Below, piece after piece: positions 15,706-26,483 of a DNA stretch of 64,000 nucleotides (within the stretch, counting starts at the first letter, position 1; every line of letters begins with the position of its first letter). The DNA comes from Actinoalloteichus fjordicus (GTDB lineage Bacteria > Actinomycetota > Actinomycetes > Mycobacteriales > Pseudonocardiaceae): NCBI RefSeq assembly GCF_001941625.1, contig NZ_CP016076.1, positions 6,184,001 to 6,248,000 of the forward strand, given 5' to 3'. The notes beneath the pieces were generated by a model. That model had not been told where the DNA came from, made no database searches, and saw only the letters and a program-made list of their open reading frames with translations. A program made the translations under genes and the position numbers.

Positions 15706-15850
15706 CCGTCAGCCGGTCCACGGCAGCATTCGGATGATCTTCCTCGTCCCGATCTCGAAGCCCGCCGATCGGTTTCTGTCGAAGCGTCCGATGCCGTTCT
15801 GGCCGATGAGGCAGGATGACGCCTGACATCCCTACGTCAGGGGAGGACAT

Positions 15851-17083
15851 GTGCACGACGGCACCGGCCGAATCGTTGTGCAAGGCCTGACCAAACAGTT
15901 CGGGCCGGTCACAGCGGTACAGAATCTGGGCTTCACGGTGGAGCCCGGCACCGTCACCGGCTTCCTCGGCCCCAACGGGTCGGGCAAGACGACCACGCTG
16001 CGCATGCTGCTCGGGCTCGTGCGCCCGACTGCGGGCCTGGCGACCGTGAACGGGCGTGCCTTCGAGCAGCTCGGCAATCCCGCCAGGGTGGTCGGCGCGG
16101 TGTTGGAGGCCCAGAGCTTCCATCCGACGCGGACAGCCCTCAATCACCTGCGCAGCTTCGCCGCCGCGATCGGGGCGCCCGACCGAGTCGTCAACGACGT
16201 CCTCGGTCTGGTCGGCCTGCATCAGGCCGGGCGACGCAACACCAAGGGCTTCTCGCTGGGAATGCGGCAGCGGCTCGCACTGGCGACCGCGCTGCTCGGC
16301 GATCCGCAGATCTTGATCCTCGACGAGCCGTCGAACGGTCTGGACCCCGAGGGCATCGCCTGGCTGCGCGGCTTCCTCCGCGACTTCGCCTCGCGCGGTC
16401 GGACGGTGTTGATCTCCAGCCACCTGCTGCGCGAGGTTGAGCAGACCGTCGATCAGGTCGTGATCATCAGCCGAGGTCAGTCGATGTACCACGGCTCGAT
16501 CGACCAGCTCCGCGCCCAGCGTCCCAGCCGCGTCCTCGTGCAGGCCGACGACCTCAACAAGCTGGTCGGCGCGTTGCAGGAGGCAGGCCACGGCAACATC
16601 GAGAGCACTCCGGACGGGCGGCTCGCGGTCAGCGGGGTCAGTCCGAAGCAGGTCGCCGACCTGGCGCTGAAGGCGGGCGTCGCGATCTATGGCATCCAGG
16701 AGGAGCACGTCGACCTGGAGTCGCTGTTCCTGGAGATGACCAGCGGGCAGTACACCGGCGCCCCCGGCTTCGGTGCGCCGCCGCATCAGCCGCATCAGCC
16801 ACCCCCGCCCGGCTGGGGCCCACCGCCGGGCAGCGGTGGATTCCCGGCGGCCAATCCCTATCAGCCCAATCCCTATCAGCCGAACCCCTATCAGCAGCCC
16901 GGCGGCCCGCAGGGCACGTACCAGCAGGAGGGCACGTACCAGCAGGGTCCGCCGCAAGAGGGGCCGTACCAGCAGGGTCCGCCGCAAGAGGGGCCGTATC
17001 AGGCGGGTCCGCCGCAGCACAATCCGTACGAGCAGCCGCCCGGCGACCAGGGGCAGTCGGACGGGTCCGGGGGTAACCACTGA
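15851..17083 (+). CDS. ABC transporter ATP-binding protein with Gln/Pro/Tyr-rich C-terminal tail
   Basis: 410 residues; the GTG start follows GGGAGG (15841-15846). The first ~300 residues are a complete NBD of the DrrA/CcmA-like exporter type: Walker A GPNGSGKT, signature FSLGMRQRLALA, Walker B ILILDEPSNGLD, H-loop SSHLL. The last ~100 residues are unusual: a low-complexity tail built from N-P-Y-Q-P, G-T-Y-Q-Q and Q-G-P-P-Q-E-G-P-Y-Q repeats. The tail resembles intrinsically disordered, phase-separation-prone sequences. The stop overlaps the permease ATG (TGATG), so the two form one exporter. Confidence 0.92.
   Translation: MHDGTGRIVVQGLTKQFGPVTAVQNLGFTVEPGTVTGFLGPNGSGKTTTLRMLLGLVRPTAGLATVNGRAFEQLGNPARVVGAVLEAQSFHPTRTALNHLRSFAAAIGAPDRVVNDVLGLVGLHQAGRRNTKGFSLGMRQRLALATALLGDPQILILDEPSNGLDPEGIAWLRGFLRDFASRGRTVLISSHLLREVEQTVDQVVIISRGQSMYHGSIDQLRAQRPSRVLVQADDLNKLVGALQEAGHGNIESTPDGRLAVSGVSPKQVADLALKAGVAIYGIQEEHVDLESLFLEMTSGQYTGAPGFGAPPHQPHQPPPPGWGPPPGSGGFPAANPYQPNPYQPNPYQQPGGPQGTYQQEGTYQQGPPQEGPYQQGPPQEGPYQAGPPQHNPYEQPPGDQGQSDGSGGNH
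16853..16894 (+). repeat. 15-bp tandem coding repeat (N-P-Y-Q-P)
   Basis: Nearly three copies of a 15-bp unit (16853-16867, 16868-16882, 16883-16894) encode N-P-Y-Q-P repeats in the ABC ATPase tail. Confidence 0.8.
16937..16996 (+). repeat. 30-bp perfect tandem coding repeat in the ABC ATPase tail
   Basis: Two identical 30-bp units (16937-16966, 16967-16996) encode Y-Q-Q-G-P-P-Q-E-G-P; a degenerate third follows. A 30-bp unit keeps the frame, so copy number could vary between strains without breaking the gene. Confidence 0.85.
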
Positions 17084-17970
17084 TGAACAGGCTCATCCAG
17101 TCTGAGATTCGCAAGATCTTCACCACCAACCTGTGGTGGGGACTGCTGATCCCGGCGGGTCTGCTCTGCTTCCTGCTGTCCCTGTTGGGCGGCACGGCGG
17201 GCAGCATGTTCGGCTCGGCGCTCACCACCGAGGTTCCGGAAGCGGAGTTGGAAGGCATCTCCGGCTTCACCAGCCTGTTCACCTCGATGACCTTCACGAC
17301 GGGTCTGGTGGCCACCGGCCTCTTCGCAGGCATCTTCGGTGCGTTGGGCATGGCGGGCGAGTTCCGCCACAAGACGATCACCACCACGTTCCTCGTGTCG
17401 GACTCGCGCAGTCTGGTGCTCACCGCGAAGGTGATCGTCTACGCCGCGATGGGCGCCCTGTACGGGCTCACCTCGGTAATCCTCGGCTCGCTCGGCGCCG
17501 GCATCGGCTCCGGCTTCCGCGACTTCCCCGACATCGGCGTCTGGCTGCTGATCAGTCTGGTCGCCGTGGTGGTGATGGCGTTGTGGGCCGTGCTCGGCCT
17601 CGGCCTCGGCGCGCTGATGACCAACCAGGCGGGCGTGGTGCTGACCCTGGTGCTCGTCGTCCTGCTCGGCGAGGGCCTGATCGCCACCCTCTTCGCCGAG
17701 ATGGGCGTCGACGGCGTCGCCAACTACCTGCCGGGCGGTTCGGCCTCGGCACTGCTCTTCGGTCTCGCGATCTCGCTGAGTCTTCAGCAGCTCTTCGCGA
17801 GCGTGCCGGAGGCGGGCGACATGGATCAGCTGAACAGCGAGGTCCCGGAGGCACAGGCCTTCACGGACATGGCGTCGCAGTGGTGGGTCTCCGGACTCGT
17901 GTTCGTCGTCTGGTGCGCCGTGTTCCTGCTGCTCGGGATGCTGGCGAACAACCGTAGGGACGTCAGCTGA
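17083..17970 (+). CDS. ABC transporter permease
   Basis: 295 residues with six hydrophobic segments in the ABC-2 layout: a short cytoplasmic start with IRKIFTTNLWW, an early large external loop, and a last helix just before a basic C-terminus (ANNRRD). It is coupled to the preceding ATPase by TGATG and has no other partner nearby. It probably exports a lipid, peptide or drug; the substrate is not determinable. Confidence 0.9.
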   Translation: MNRLIQSEIRKIFTTNLWWGLLIPAGLLCFLLSLLGGTAGSMFGSALTTEVPEAELEGISGFTSLFTSMTFTTGLVATGLFAGIFGALGMAGEFRHKTITTTFLVSDSRSLVLTAKVIVYAAMGALYGLTSVILGSLGAGIGSGFRDFPDIGVWLLISLVAVVVMALWAVLGLGLGALMTNQAGVVLTLVLVVLLGEGLIATLFAEMGVDGVANYLPGGSASALLFGLAISLSLQQLFASVPEAGDMDQLNSEVPEAQAFTDMASQWWVSGLVFVVWCAVFLLLGMLANNRRDVS

Positions 17971-18147
17971 TCCCGATGTCGACTCGGTGAACCGCGTCCG
18001 TCGGATTCGATGTCGACCGGGCCGGGCGGGGTCGACCCCTCGTGATCGACGTCGTGGTTCGCCGCCCGGCCCCCGGTGCGACTCGTGGACGGGTGATGAC
18101 GAGCGGTGAACGGGTGGGAGGCACCGGTCTGGACCTAATCTGGATCA

Positions 18148-21100
18148 GTGCCTCCCCTCACGCCGAGCGCCACCTCGGAGAACCGAAGCGGATCCGCAGA
18201 CCCCGGTTGGCTGCGGCGGTTGAGCACCGCATGCTGGCGCCATCGCCGGACCGTGCTCCTGTCCTTCATCGCCTCCGTCGTCGGAGTCGGCCTTGAGGCA
18301 CTGATCCCCCTGCTCACCCGCGAGGCGGTCGACGGGGCGGTGGCGGGGCGCACCGACGGGCTCTGGCTGATCCTCGGCGTGATGGTCGTGTTCGGCCTTC
18401 TGCGGTTCGGCACCGCCTTCGTTCGGCGTTACGAGGCGGGCAGGCTCGCGCTGAACGTGCAGCACGACCTCCGCCAGGCGGTGTTCGCCTCGGTCACCCG
18501 CTTCGACGGCGGCAACCAGGACAGCATCCGCACCGGACAGATCGCCTCGCGGGCGATCTCGGACCTCCAGCTGGTGAACTCGCTGCTGTCGATGGTCCCG
18601 CTGGCCACCGGATCGCTGGTGTTCGCGGTCGTCTCGCTGGGCGTGATGGTCTGGCTCTCCCCGCTGCTGACCCTGCTGGCGCTGGTCGTCCTGCCGCTGG
18701 TCTTCATCGAGTCCCTGCGCACCAGACGGGTGCTCTATCCGGCCACCTGGGCGGCACAGCAGCGGGCATCCGAGGTGGCGCAGCAGGTCGAGGAGACGGT
18801 CACCGGGGTCCGGGTGGTGAAGAGCTTCGGCCAGGAACGGCGTGAGGTCGCCACGCTGGAGGGCACCGCGCGGCGGCTGTTCGGGGATCGGATGCGGGCC
18901 GCCAGGCTGACCGCGCGCCCGGCGGCCACCCTCGCCGCGCTGCCCGCACTGGGCCAGGTCGGCGTGCTCGGCGTCGGCGGCTGGCTGGCGATGAACGGCG
19001 ACATCACCCTCGGCACCTTCCTCGCCTTCACCACCTACATGGTCGGCCTCGTCGGCCCGGCCAGGATGTTGTCGAGCCTGCTGGTCAGCGCCCAACTCGC
19101 CAGGGCCGGGGTGGAACGGGTCTACGAGCTGATCGACTCGCAGCCCGACGTCACCGAGGCCCCGGACGCGGTGGACCTGCCTGCGGGCGGGCTGGCCGTC
19201 GAACTCCGCGACGTCCGGTTCGGCTACACCCGGAAGGATCCGGTCCTGGACGGCGTCTCGCTGCGGATCGAACCCGGCGAGACGCTGGCGGTGGTCGGCC
19301 CGGCCGGGTCGGGCAAGTCCACCGTCTCCCTACTCCTGCCTCGTTTCTACGACGTCCACGACGGTCGGGTCCGCATCGGCGCCCCGGGGGAGGAACAGGA
19401 CGTCCGTGCGCTGCGGACGGCCTCGCTGCGCGGCTCGATCGGCGTGGTCTTCGAGGAGGCGTTCCTCTTCTCCGACACCGTGCGCGCCAACCTGGCCTAC
19501 GGCAGGCCGGACGCCACCGACGCGGAGATCAGGGCCGCCGCGCTCGCGGCGGAGGCGGCGGGGTTCATCGAGGAGCTGCCAGACGGGTACGAGACGCGGG
19601 TGGGTGAGCGCGGCCTCTCGCTCTCCGGCGGCCAGCGTCAGCGCATCGCGCTGGCTCGCGCACTGCTCACCGATCCGAGAATCCTGGTGCTCGACGACGC
19701 GACGTCCGCCGTGGACGCGGTGACGGAGGCGGCGATCCACGACACGCTGCGCTCGGTGACGGCCGGGCGCACGACGCTGCTGATCGCCCACCGCCGGTCG
19801 AGCCTGTCTCTCGCGGACCGCATCGCGGTGCTGGATCGCGGCCGCGTGGTCGACGTCGGCACCGAGGAGGAGCTGCTCGCGCGCTGCCCGCTGTTCCGCT
19901 CGCTGCTGGCCCACGGCGCCGCGATCGAGTCCGCCCCGGATCAGGCCGGGCGGGACGGGTCGACCACCGAGCGGGCCGGGCAGGAGACGGCGAGCCGTCA
20001 GAGCCCGCCGGGCGTCACCGCCGCCCTGTGGCCGCAGACCGAACCCGAGGAGGCCGCCCGATCCGCCCAGCTCACCGGAACCGACTTCTCGACCTCGGGT
20101 GCGGCCGGACGGTCGAGCGGCGCCGTCCGGGGCGGGATGCGCGCGGCGGGCGGCTCGTCGTCCCTGTTCGGCGGCATGGTCCCGACACCGGAGCTGCTCG
20201 CCCAGGTGGATCGGCTGCCGCCGGTCCGGGACGAGCCTCGGCTACGGGAGGAGGACCCCACCGCGCCCGACCCGAACTTCCGACTGCGCAGGCTGCTGCG
20301 GACGGTGCGGGGCCCGCTGGCGCTGGCGATCCTGCTGGTGAGCCTGGACGCGATCGCCTCGGTGGTCCTGCCGAGCCTCTTCCGCTACGGCGTCGACTCC
20401 GGGGTCACCGACCGCGTCGCGTCCGCCCTGTGGTGGGCGACGGCGGGCGGGGTGGTGATCGTGGTGGTCTCCTGGCTGACCGTGGCGTTCCAGACCGTGG
20501 TGGCCGCCAAGGCGGGCGAGACCCTGCTCTATCTGCTGCGGGTGCGGACGTTCGCTCATCTGCAACGGCTCGGGCTGGACTACTACGAGCGCGAGCAGGC
20601 CGGTCGGATCATGACGCGGATGACCACCGACGTCGACGCCCTGTCCCAGTTCCTCCAGACCGGACTGGCCGGCGCGGTGGTGAGTCTGCTCACACTGTTC
20701 GGCATCATCGGCGCACTGCTGATCACCGACCCGTCCCTAGCCGTCGTGGCGTTGGCGCCGCTGCCGGTGCTGATCCTCGCGACCGTGATCTTCCAGCGAC
20801 TGTCGTCGCGGGCCTACACGCAGGCCAGGGAGCAGGTCAGCGCCGTGAACGCCGACCTGCAGGAGAACGTCTCGGGCGTGCGGGTGGCGCAGGCGTTCAG
20901 CCGCGAGTCGCGCTCGGCGGCGAACTTCGCCGCCCGCAGCGACACCTACCGGACGACCAGGCTGCGGGCGCAGCGCTACATCGCGGTCTTCTTCCCGTTC
21001 GTCGCGCTGCTCTCGGACGTGGCGCAGGTGGCCGTGCTGGGCGTCGGCGCGTTCGCGGTGGCCGAGGGGAGCCTGAGTCCCGGCATCCTGCTGGCGTTCC

Positions 21101-22017
21101 TGCTGTACCTGCGGCTGCTCTTCGGCCCTGTGCAGCAGCTGTCCAGCGTGTTCGACCTGTATCAGCAGGCCAAGGTGGGTTTGCGGCGCATCCGCGAACT
21201 GCTGCGAACACCGCCGTCGGTGCCGGAGCCCTCGACGCCGCTGCCGGTGCCCGAGCGGCTGCGGGGCGAGGTGGAGTTCGTCGACGTCGGGTTCGCCTAC
21301 CCCGGCGCGGACCGCAAGGCACTGGACGGCGTGTCCCTGCGGGTCCGTCCCGGCGAGCGAGTGGCGCTGGTGGGCGCGACCGGCGCGGGGAAGTCGACGC
21401 TGGTCAAGCTGCTCGGGCGGTTCTACCAGACGGAGGAGGGCCGCATCCTCGTCGACGGGGTCGACATCCGCGATCACGGGCTGATCGACTATCGCAGTCA
21501 CCTCGGCGTCGTGCCGCAGGAGCCCCATCTGTTCAGCGGGACGGTCGCGGACAACATCGGCTACGGGCGGCCCGCCGCCACGCAGGCCGAGATCGAGGCG
21601 GCGGCACGGGCGGTGGGCGCGCTGCCGATGATCGAGTCGCTGCCGAGGGGCTTCCGCCAAGAGGTCGGGGAACGCGGCGGCAGCCTGTCGGCAGGGCAGC
21701 GCCAGCTGGTCTCGCTGGCCAGGACGGAACTCGTCCAGCCCGACCTGCTGCTGTTGGACGAGGCGACGGCCGCGCTCGACCCGGCCACCGAGGCCGTCGT
21801 GCACGCCGCCGACGACCGGCTGGCCGCGACGAGGACGACCTTCGTCGTCGCACACCGACTGGCGACGGCGGCCAAGGCCGACCGGATCTACGTGTTCGAC
21901 CAGGGGCGGATCGTCGAGCGAGGCACGCATCACGAGCTGCTCGATCGGGGCGGCCGGTACGCCAGGCTGTGGAAGGCGAACGCCGTCGCGGACCGAGACC
22001 AGTCAGTCACCCCGTGA
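18148..22017 (+). CDS. Fused double ABC exporter (TMD-NBD-TMD-NBD)
   Basis: 1289 residues starting at GTG. Two complete half-exporters are fused: TMD1 (~25-320) and NBD1, then an Ala/Gly-rich linker (~590-680), TMD2 and NBD2. NBD1 has Walker A GPAGSGKS (384-391), signature LSGGQ, and Walker B ILVLDDATSAVD in which Asp517 replaces the catalytic Glu. NBD2 has GATGAGKS (1076-1083), signature LSAGQ and a canonical LLLLDEATAALD (Glu1205). One ATP site is therefore degenerate, as in heterodimeric exporters of the TM287/288 and TmrAB type. Actinobacteria usually encode such halves as two adjacent genes. It is probably a multidrug or lipid exporter. Confidence 0.93.
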   Translation: MPPLTPSATSENRSGSADPGWLRRLSTACWRHRRTVLLSFIASVVGVGLEALIPLLTREAVDGAVAGRTDGLWLILGVMVVFGLLRFGTAFVRRYEAGRLALNVQHDLRQAVFASVTRFDGGNQDSIRTGQIASRAISDLQLVNSLLSMVPLATGSLVFAVVSLGVMVWLSPLLTLLALVVLPLVFIESLRTRRVLYPATWAAQQRASEVAQQVEETVTGVRVVKSFGQERREVATLEGTARRLFGDRMRAARLTARPAATLAALPALGQVGVLGVGGWLAMNGDITLGTFLAFTTYMVGLVGPARMLSSLLVSAQLARAGVERVYELIDSQPDVTEAPDAVDLPAGGLAVELRDVRFGYTRKDPVLDGVSLRIEPGETLAVVGPAGSGKSTVSLLLPRFYDVHDGRVRIGAPGEEQDVRALRTASLRGSIGVVFEEAFLFSDTVRANLAYGRPDATDAEIRAAALAAEAAGFIEELPDGYETRVGERGLSLSGGQRQRIALARALLTDPRILVLDDATSAVDAVTEAAIHDTLRSVTAGRTTLLIAHRRSSLSLADRIAVLDRGRVVDVGTEEELLARCPLFRSLLAHGAAIESAPDQAGRDGSTTERAGQETASRQSPPGVTAALWPQTEPEEAARSAQLTGTDFSTSGAAGRSSGAVRGGMRAAGGSSSLFGGMVPTPELLAQVDRLPPVRDEPRLREEDPTAPDPNFRLRRLLRTVRGPLALAILLVSLDAIASVVLPSLFRYGVDSGVTDRVASALWWATAGGVVIVVVSWLTVAFQTVVAAKAGETLLYLLRVRTFAHLQRLGLDYYEREQAGRIMTRMTTDVDALSQFLQTGLAGAVVSLLTLFGIIGALLITDPSLAVVALAPLPVLILATVIFQRLSSRAYTQAREQVSAVNADLQENVSGVRVAQAFSRESRSAANFAARSDTYRTTRLRAQRYIAVFFPFVALLSDVAQVAVLGVGAFAVAEGSLSPGILLAFLLYLRLLFGPVQQLSSVFDLYQQAKVGLRRIRELLRTPPSVPEPSTPLPVPERLRGEVEFVDVGFAYPGADRKALDGVSLRVRPGERVALVGATGAGKSTLVKLLGRFYQTEEGRILVDGVDIRDHGLIDYRSHLGVVPQEPHLFSGTVADNIGYGRPAATQAEIEAAARAVGALPMIESLPRGFRQEVGERGGSLSAGQRQLVSLARTELVQPDLLLLDEATAALDPATEAVVHAADDRLAATRTTFVVAHRLATAAKADRIYVFDQGRIVERGTHHELLDRGGRYARLWKANAVADRDQSVTP

Positions 22018-22070
22018 GACGTCGACGGTGCAGAATCGATACAGTGATCGATCCTGTGACGGAGTCGTCG

Positions 22071-22082
22071 GGTGCATGCACC
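22071..22082. promoter_or_regulatory. 12-bp perfect palindrome upstream of kgd
   Basis: GGTGCATGCACC lies 90 bp before the kgd start. It is followed by an AT-richer stretch (TTGTAACAACC from 22087) that may be part of the promoter. Regulator unknown. Confidence 0.35.
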
Positions 22083-22171
22083 AGTCTTGTAACAACCACA
22101 TCTTTGGGAGGATTAGCCTAGGAACAGTGTCTCAATAACCCCTAGCAGACGGATCGAGGCGAACGGGAGCC

Positions 22172-25100
22172 GTGTCCAGCAGCACCCCTGCGTCACAGTT
22201 CGGCCCTAACGAGTGGCTGGTCGAGGAGATGTACGAGCAGTTCCTCACCAACCCGTCATCAGTAGACCCCGCGTGGCACGACTTCTTCGCCGACTACAAG
22301 CCCACCCAGCGGACGGGACGAGACGGCCGAGAGTCAGCCGAGCAGGTCGGCGGGACCTCATCGACGGGTACCACCACCCAGACGAAGACCGGGCAGCAGG
22401 CCGCGTCCGCACAGCGGAACGGACAGCGAGAGCAGGTCGCGACGACGGCGCCCGCAACCCCCGCGACGACAACCCCCAAGACGACGACTCCCGCAGCGGC
22501 GAAGAGCAGTCCCGCCGCCACCGACTCGCAGAAGACGATGAGCACAGCGACCTCGACTACCGCCTCTTCCACGCAGACCGCGACGCAGCCGACCGGCAAG
22601 CCGTCCCCGCAGAAGGCCGCGACCAAGACTCCGGTCAAGGACAAGGACGACAAGCCGGCGGGCGAGCAGCGCAAGCCGCTGCGCGGCGCTGCGGCAGCCA
22701 TCGCCAAGAACATGGAGCAGTCGCTCACGGTCCCGACCGCGACGAGCGTGCGGGCAGTGCCCGCGAAGCTGCTGTTCGACAACCGCATCGTGATCAACAA
22801 TCACCTGAAGCGGACGCGGGGCGGCAAGGTCTCCTTCACCCACCTCATCGGCTACGCGATCGTCCGGGCGCTGGAGAGCTTCCCCGGCATGAACCGCTTC
22901 TACGCCGAGACCGCGGGCAAGCCGACCGTGGTCACCCCGGAGCACGTCAACCTGGGCCTGGCCATCGACCTGCCCGGCAAGGACGGCTCGCGTTCGCTGG
23001 TGGTCGCGTCCATCAAGGGCTGCGAGGGCACCACCTTCCTGCAGTTCTGGCAGGCCTACGAGGACATCATCCGCAAGGCCAGGACCGGCAAGCTCACGGC
23101 GGACGACTTCGCAGGCACCACGATCTCGCTGACCAACCCGGGCACCATCGGCACCAATCACTCGGTGCCGAGGCTGACCGCGGGACAGGGCACGATCGTC
23201 GGCGTCGGTGCGATGGAGTACCCGGCGGAATTCCAGGGCAGCAGCGAGAAGGCGCTGGTCAAGCTCGGCATCAGCAAGATCATGACGCTGACCTCGACCT
23301 ATGACCACCGGATCATCCAGGGCGCCGAGTCCGGCGACTTCCTGCGGCGGGTCCACCAGCTGCTGCTCGGCGAGGACGGCTTCTACGACGACATCTTCAC
23401 GTCGCTGCGGCTGCCGTACGAGCCGGTGCGCTGGGTCAGCGACATCCCCGAGGGCGCCGTCGACAAGACCGCCCGCGTGCTGGAGCTGATCGACGCCTAT
23501 CGCACCCGAGGCCACCTGATGGCCAACACCGACCCGCTGAACTACCGGCAGCGGCGCCACCCCGACCTGGACATCCTGTCGCACGGGCTGACGCTGTGGG
23601 ACCTGGACCGGGAGTTCGCCGTCGGCGGCTTCGCGGGCAGCGAGCGGATGAAGCTGCGGGACGTCCTCGGGGTGCTGCGCGACTCCTACTGCCGCACCGT
23701 CGGTGTGGAGTACATGCACATCCTGGAGCCGGACGAGCGGGAGTGGCTGCAGAAGCTCGTCGAGGTGCCGCACCGCCACCCCGACGCCGCCGAGCAGAAG
23801 TACATCCTGTCCAAGCTCAACGCCGCCGAGGCCTTCGAGACCTTCCTCCAGACCAAGTACGTCGGGCAGAAGCGGTTCTCGCTGGAGGGCAGCGAGACGG
23901 TGATCCCGCTGCTGGACGCGGTCCTGGACAAGGCCTCCGAGCACGAGCTCGACGAGGTCGTCATCGGCATGCCGCACCGAGGCAGGCTCAACGTCCTGGC
24001 CAACGTGGTCGGCAAGCCGATCGCGCAGATCTTCCGCGAGTTCGAGGGCAACCTCGACCCCGGACAGGCGCACGGCTCCGGCGACGTGAAGTACCACCTC
24101 GGCGCCGAGGGCAAGTACTTCCGGATGTTCGGCGACGGCGAGACCACGGTGTCGCTGACCTCGAACCCCTCGCACCTCGAAGCGGTGAACCCGGTGCTGG
24201 AAGGCATCGTGCGCGCCAAGCAGGACATGATCGACAAGGGCGAGAACGGGTTCACCGTGCTCCCGGTCCTGCTGCACGGCGACGCCGCGTTCGCCGGTCA
24301 GGGTGTGGTGGCCGAGACGCTGAACCTGTCGTTGCTGCGCGGCTACCGCACCGGCGGCTCGCTGCACGTGATCATCAACAACCAGGTCGGCTTCACCACC
24401 GCCCCGGAGCACTCGCGGTCCAGCCAGTACTCCACGGACGTCGCGAAGATGATCGGCGCCCCCGTGTTCCACGTCAACGGCGACGACCCCGAGGCGTGTG
24501 TCTGGGCGGCGAAGCTGGCGGTGGAGTACCGGCAGGCGTTCGGCAAGGACGTCGTGATCGACATGGTCTGCTACCGGCGTCGCGGCCACAACGAGGGCGA
24601 CGACCCCTCGATGACCCAGCCGAAGATGTACAGCGTCATCGACACGATGCGCAGCGTCCGCAAGACCTACACCGAGTCGCTGATCGGCCGGGGAGACATC
24701 TCCGTGGAGGACGCGGAGAAGGCGCTGCGCGACTACGCCAGCCAGCTCGAGTACGTCTTCAACGAGGTGCGGGAGCTGGAGAAGCACCCACCGACCGCCA
24801 GCCCCTCGGTGGAGTCCGAGCAGCTCGTGCCCGCCAAGCTCAACACCTCGGTCAGCGCGGAGACGATCATTCGGATCGCCGATGCCCACACCGAACTGCC
24901 GGAGGGCTTCACCCCGCATCCCAGGGTGAAGCCGGTGCTGGAGCGGCGCGGGAAGATGGCCCGCGAAGGCGCCGTCGACTGGGCGTTCGCCGAGTTGCTC
25001 GCGCTCGGCTCGCTGGTCAAGGAAGGCAGGCTCGTCCGGCTCTCGGGTCAGGACACCCGCCGGGGCACCTTCGTACAGCGGCACGCCGCGATCATCGACA

Positions 25101-26005
25101 AGAAGAGCGGCGCGGAGTACATCCCGCTCCAGAACCTGGCCGAGGATCAGGCCCGGTTCATGGCCTACGACTCGGCGCTGTCGGAGTTCGCGGCCCTGGG
25201 CTTCGAGTACGGCTACTCGGTGGCCAACCCCGATGCCCTGGTGCTGTGGGAGGCGCAGTTCGGCGACTTCGTCAACGGCGCGCAGCCGATCATCGACGAG
25301 TTCATCTCCTCCGGTGAGGCGAAGTGGGGGCAGCGTTCCGACGTGGTGCTGCTGCTGCCGCACGGCCACGAGGGGCAGGGGCCGGACCACACCTCCGGGC
25401 GAATCGAACGGTTCCTCCAACTCTGCGCCGAGGGCTCGATGACGGTGTCGATGCCGTCGACGCCCGCGAACTACTTCCACCTGCTGCGCAGGCACGCCCT
25501 CGACGGGGTGAACCGGCCGCTGGTGGTCTTCACGCCCAAGCAGTTGCTGCGGCTGAAGGCGGCGGTGAGCGACCTCGCCGACTTCACCGAGGGCAGCAAG
25601 TTCCAGTCGGTGCTGGACGACCCGACGGTGAAGGACCCGAACGCGGTGACGCGGGTGCTGCTGTGCAGCGGGAAGATCTCCTATGAGCTGAACGCCGAGC
25701 GGCTCAAGCGGGGCCTCACCGACACGGCGATCCTGCGGATGGAGCAGCTCTACCCAGTGCCGAGGCGCAAGCTGGCGGCGGCGCTGGAGCGGTACCCGAA
25801 CGCACAGGACATCCGCTGGGTCCAGGAGGAGCCCGCCAACCAGGGCGCCTGGCCGTTCCTCGGCCTGAACCTCCCGGATCTGCTTCCGGAGCGGCTGTCG
25901 GGCCTCAAGCGCGTGTCGCGGCGGGCGATGGCCGCGCCGTCGGCGGGCTCGAACAAGGTCCACGAGGTGGAGCAGAAGGAGATCCTGGACACCGCGCTGA
26001 GCTGA
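22172..26005 (+). CDS. kgd: Multifunctional 2-oxoglutarate dehydrogenase (E2 acyltransferase-E1 fusion)
   Basis: 1277 residues from a GTG start. The N-terminal motif [20 protein letters not shown] is the E1o peptide. A ~100-residue Thr/Ala/Pro/Lys-rich linker follows. Residues ~170-400 are the E2-type acyltransferase core with DHRIIQG (catalytic His). The remainder is the thiamine-diphosphate E1 module ([67 protein letters not shown]). This is the single-chain actinobacterial form, which oxidises 2-oxoglutarate with E2p/E3 partners in a shared complex. In mycobacteria it is restrained by the FHA protein GarA/OdhI, which is not in this window. The next gene, DUF6104, is a conserved neighbour. 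Confidence 0.98.
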   Translation: MSSSTPASQFGPNEWLVEEMYEQFLTNPSSVDPAWHDFFADYKPTQRTGRDGRESAEQVGGTSSTGTTTQTKTGQQAASAQRNGQREQVATTAPATPATTTPKTTTPAAAKSSPAATDSQKTMSTATSTTASSTQTATQPTGKPSPQKAATKTPVKDKDDKPAGEQRKPLRGAAAAIAKNMEQSLTVPTATSVRAVPAKLLFDNRIVINNHLKRTRGGKVSFTHLIGYAIVRALESFPGMNRFYAETAGKPTVVTPEHVNLGLAIDLPGKDGSRSLVVASIKGCEGTTFLQFWQAYEDIIRKARTGKLTADDFAGTTISLTNPGTIGTNHSVPRLTAGQGTIVGVGAMEYPAEFQGSSEKALVKLGISKIMTLTSTYDHRIIQGAESGDFLRRVHQLLLGEDGFYDDIFTSLRLPYEPVRWVSDIPEGAVDKTARVLELIDAYRTRGHLMANTDPLNYRQRRHPDLDILSHGLTLWDLDREFAVGGFAGSERMKLRDVLGVLRDSYCRTVGVEYMHILEPDEREWLQKLVEVPHRHPDAAEQKYILSKLNAAEAFETFLQTKYVGQKRFSLEGSETVIPLLDAVLDKASEHELDEVVIGMPHRGRLNVLANVVGKPIAQIFREFEGNLDPGQAHGSGDVKYHLGAEGKYFRMFGDGETTVSLTSNPSHLEAVNPVLEGIVRAKQDMIDKGENGFTVLPVLLHGDAAFAGQGVVAETLNLSLLRGYRTGGSLHVIINNQVGFTTAPEHSRSSQYSTDVAKMIGAPVFHVNGDDPEACVWAAKLAVEYRQAFGKDVVIDMVCYRRRGHNEGDDPSMTQPKMYSVIDTMRSVRKTYTESLIGRGDISVEDAEKALRDYASQLEYVFNEVRELEKHPPTASPSVESEQLVPAKLNTSVSAETIIRIADAHTELPEGFTPHPRVKPVLERRGKMAREGAVDWAFAELLALGSLVKEGRLVRLSGQDTRRGTFVQRHAAIIDKKSGAEYIPLQNLAEDQARFMAYDSALSEFAALGFEYGYSVANPDALVLWEAQFGDFVNGAQPIIDEFISSGEAKWGQRSDVVLLLPHGHEGQGPDHTSGRIERFLQLCAEGSMTVSMPSTPANYFHLLRRHALDGVNRPLVVFTPKQLLRLKAAVSDLADFTEGSKFQSVLDDPTVKDPNAVTRVLLCSGKISYELNAERLKRGLTDTAILRMEQLYPVPRRKLAAALERYPNAQDIRWVQEEPANQGAWPFLGLNLPDLLPERLSGLKRVSRRAMAAPSAGSNKVHEVEQKEILDTALS

Positions 26006-26240
26006 TCAGTCGCCGGTCTAGGCTTACCGGGTCGCGTCGGGCACTCCTCGGCGCGGCCCGGTTCTGTGTCCGGCCGAGGTGACTGCCTCGCCGGTCGACG
26101 AGTCGCCTGACCACGGTGCGGTCCGGCTGTCGGGTGGCTGTGGCGGCTCCGGCAGGCTGCGCCTGCGTCGTTCGGCCCGCCCGCTCTGCTACGCCGCAGA
26201 ACCGATTCCCCGTATCCCCCACCCGTTGCCGGAGGCAGCG

Positions 26241-26420
26241 TTGTACTTCACCGACAGAGGCATCGAGGAACTCGAGGAACGTCGCGGTGACGAGTCGGTC
26301 ACCCTGTCCTGGCTTGCCGACCGCCTCCGCGCCTTCGTGGACGGCAACCCCGAATTCGAGGACGCCGTCGAGCGCCTGGCCACCTATCTGGCCCGCGACG
26401 ACTCCGACGACGAGGACTGA
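26241..26420 (+). CDS. DUF6104 family small protein
   Basis: 59 residues from a TTG start. GGAGG (26231-26235) lies 5 nt upstream, which decides the start. The protein M-Y-F-T-D-R-G-I-E-E-L-E-E-R-R-G-D-E ... WLADRLRAFV ... ERLATYLA ends in a run of Asp/Glu. It closely resembles a short acidic protein found next to kgd in Streptomyces and relatives. Function unknown; the steady proximity to kgd suggests a link to 2-oxoglutarate metabolism (inference). Confidence 0.85.
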   Translation: MYFTDRGIEELEERRGDESVTLSWLADRLRAFVDGNPEFEDAVERLATYLARDDSDDED

Positions 26421-26483
26421 GCGCGTCGGCGTCCTCGCCCGGTGCGGCGACGCCTCTCGCCAGATGGTCTCCGCGACGGGCCG

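Noticed and set aside
22358-25963. A 1201-codon open frame antisense to kgd
   Set aside because: It lies wholly within the unambiguous kgd gene and is dominated by Arg/Val/Leu/His from reverse-complemented GC-rich codons; no conserved domain is visible.
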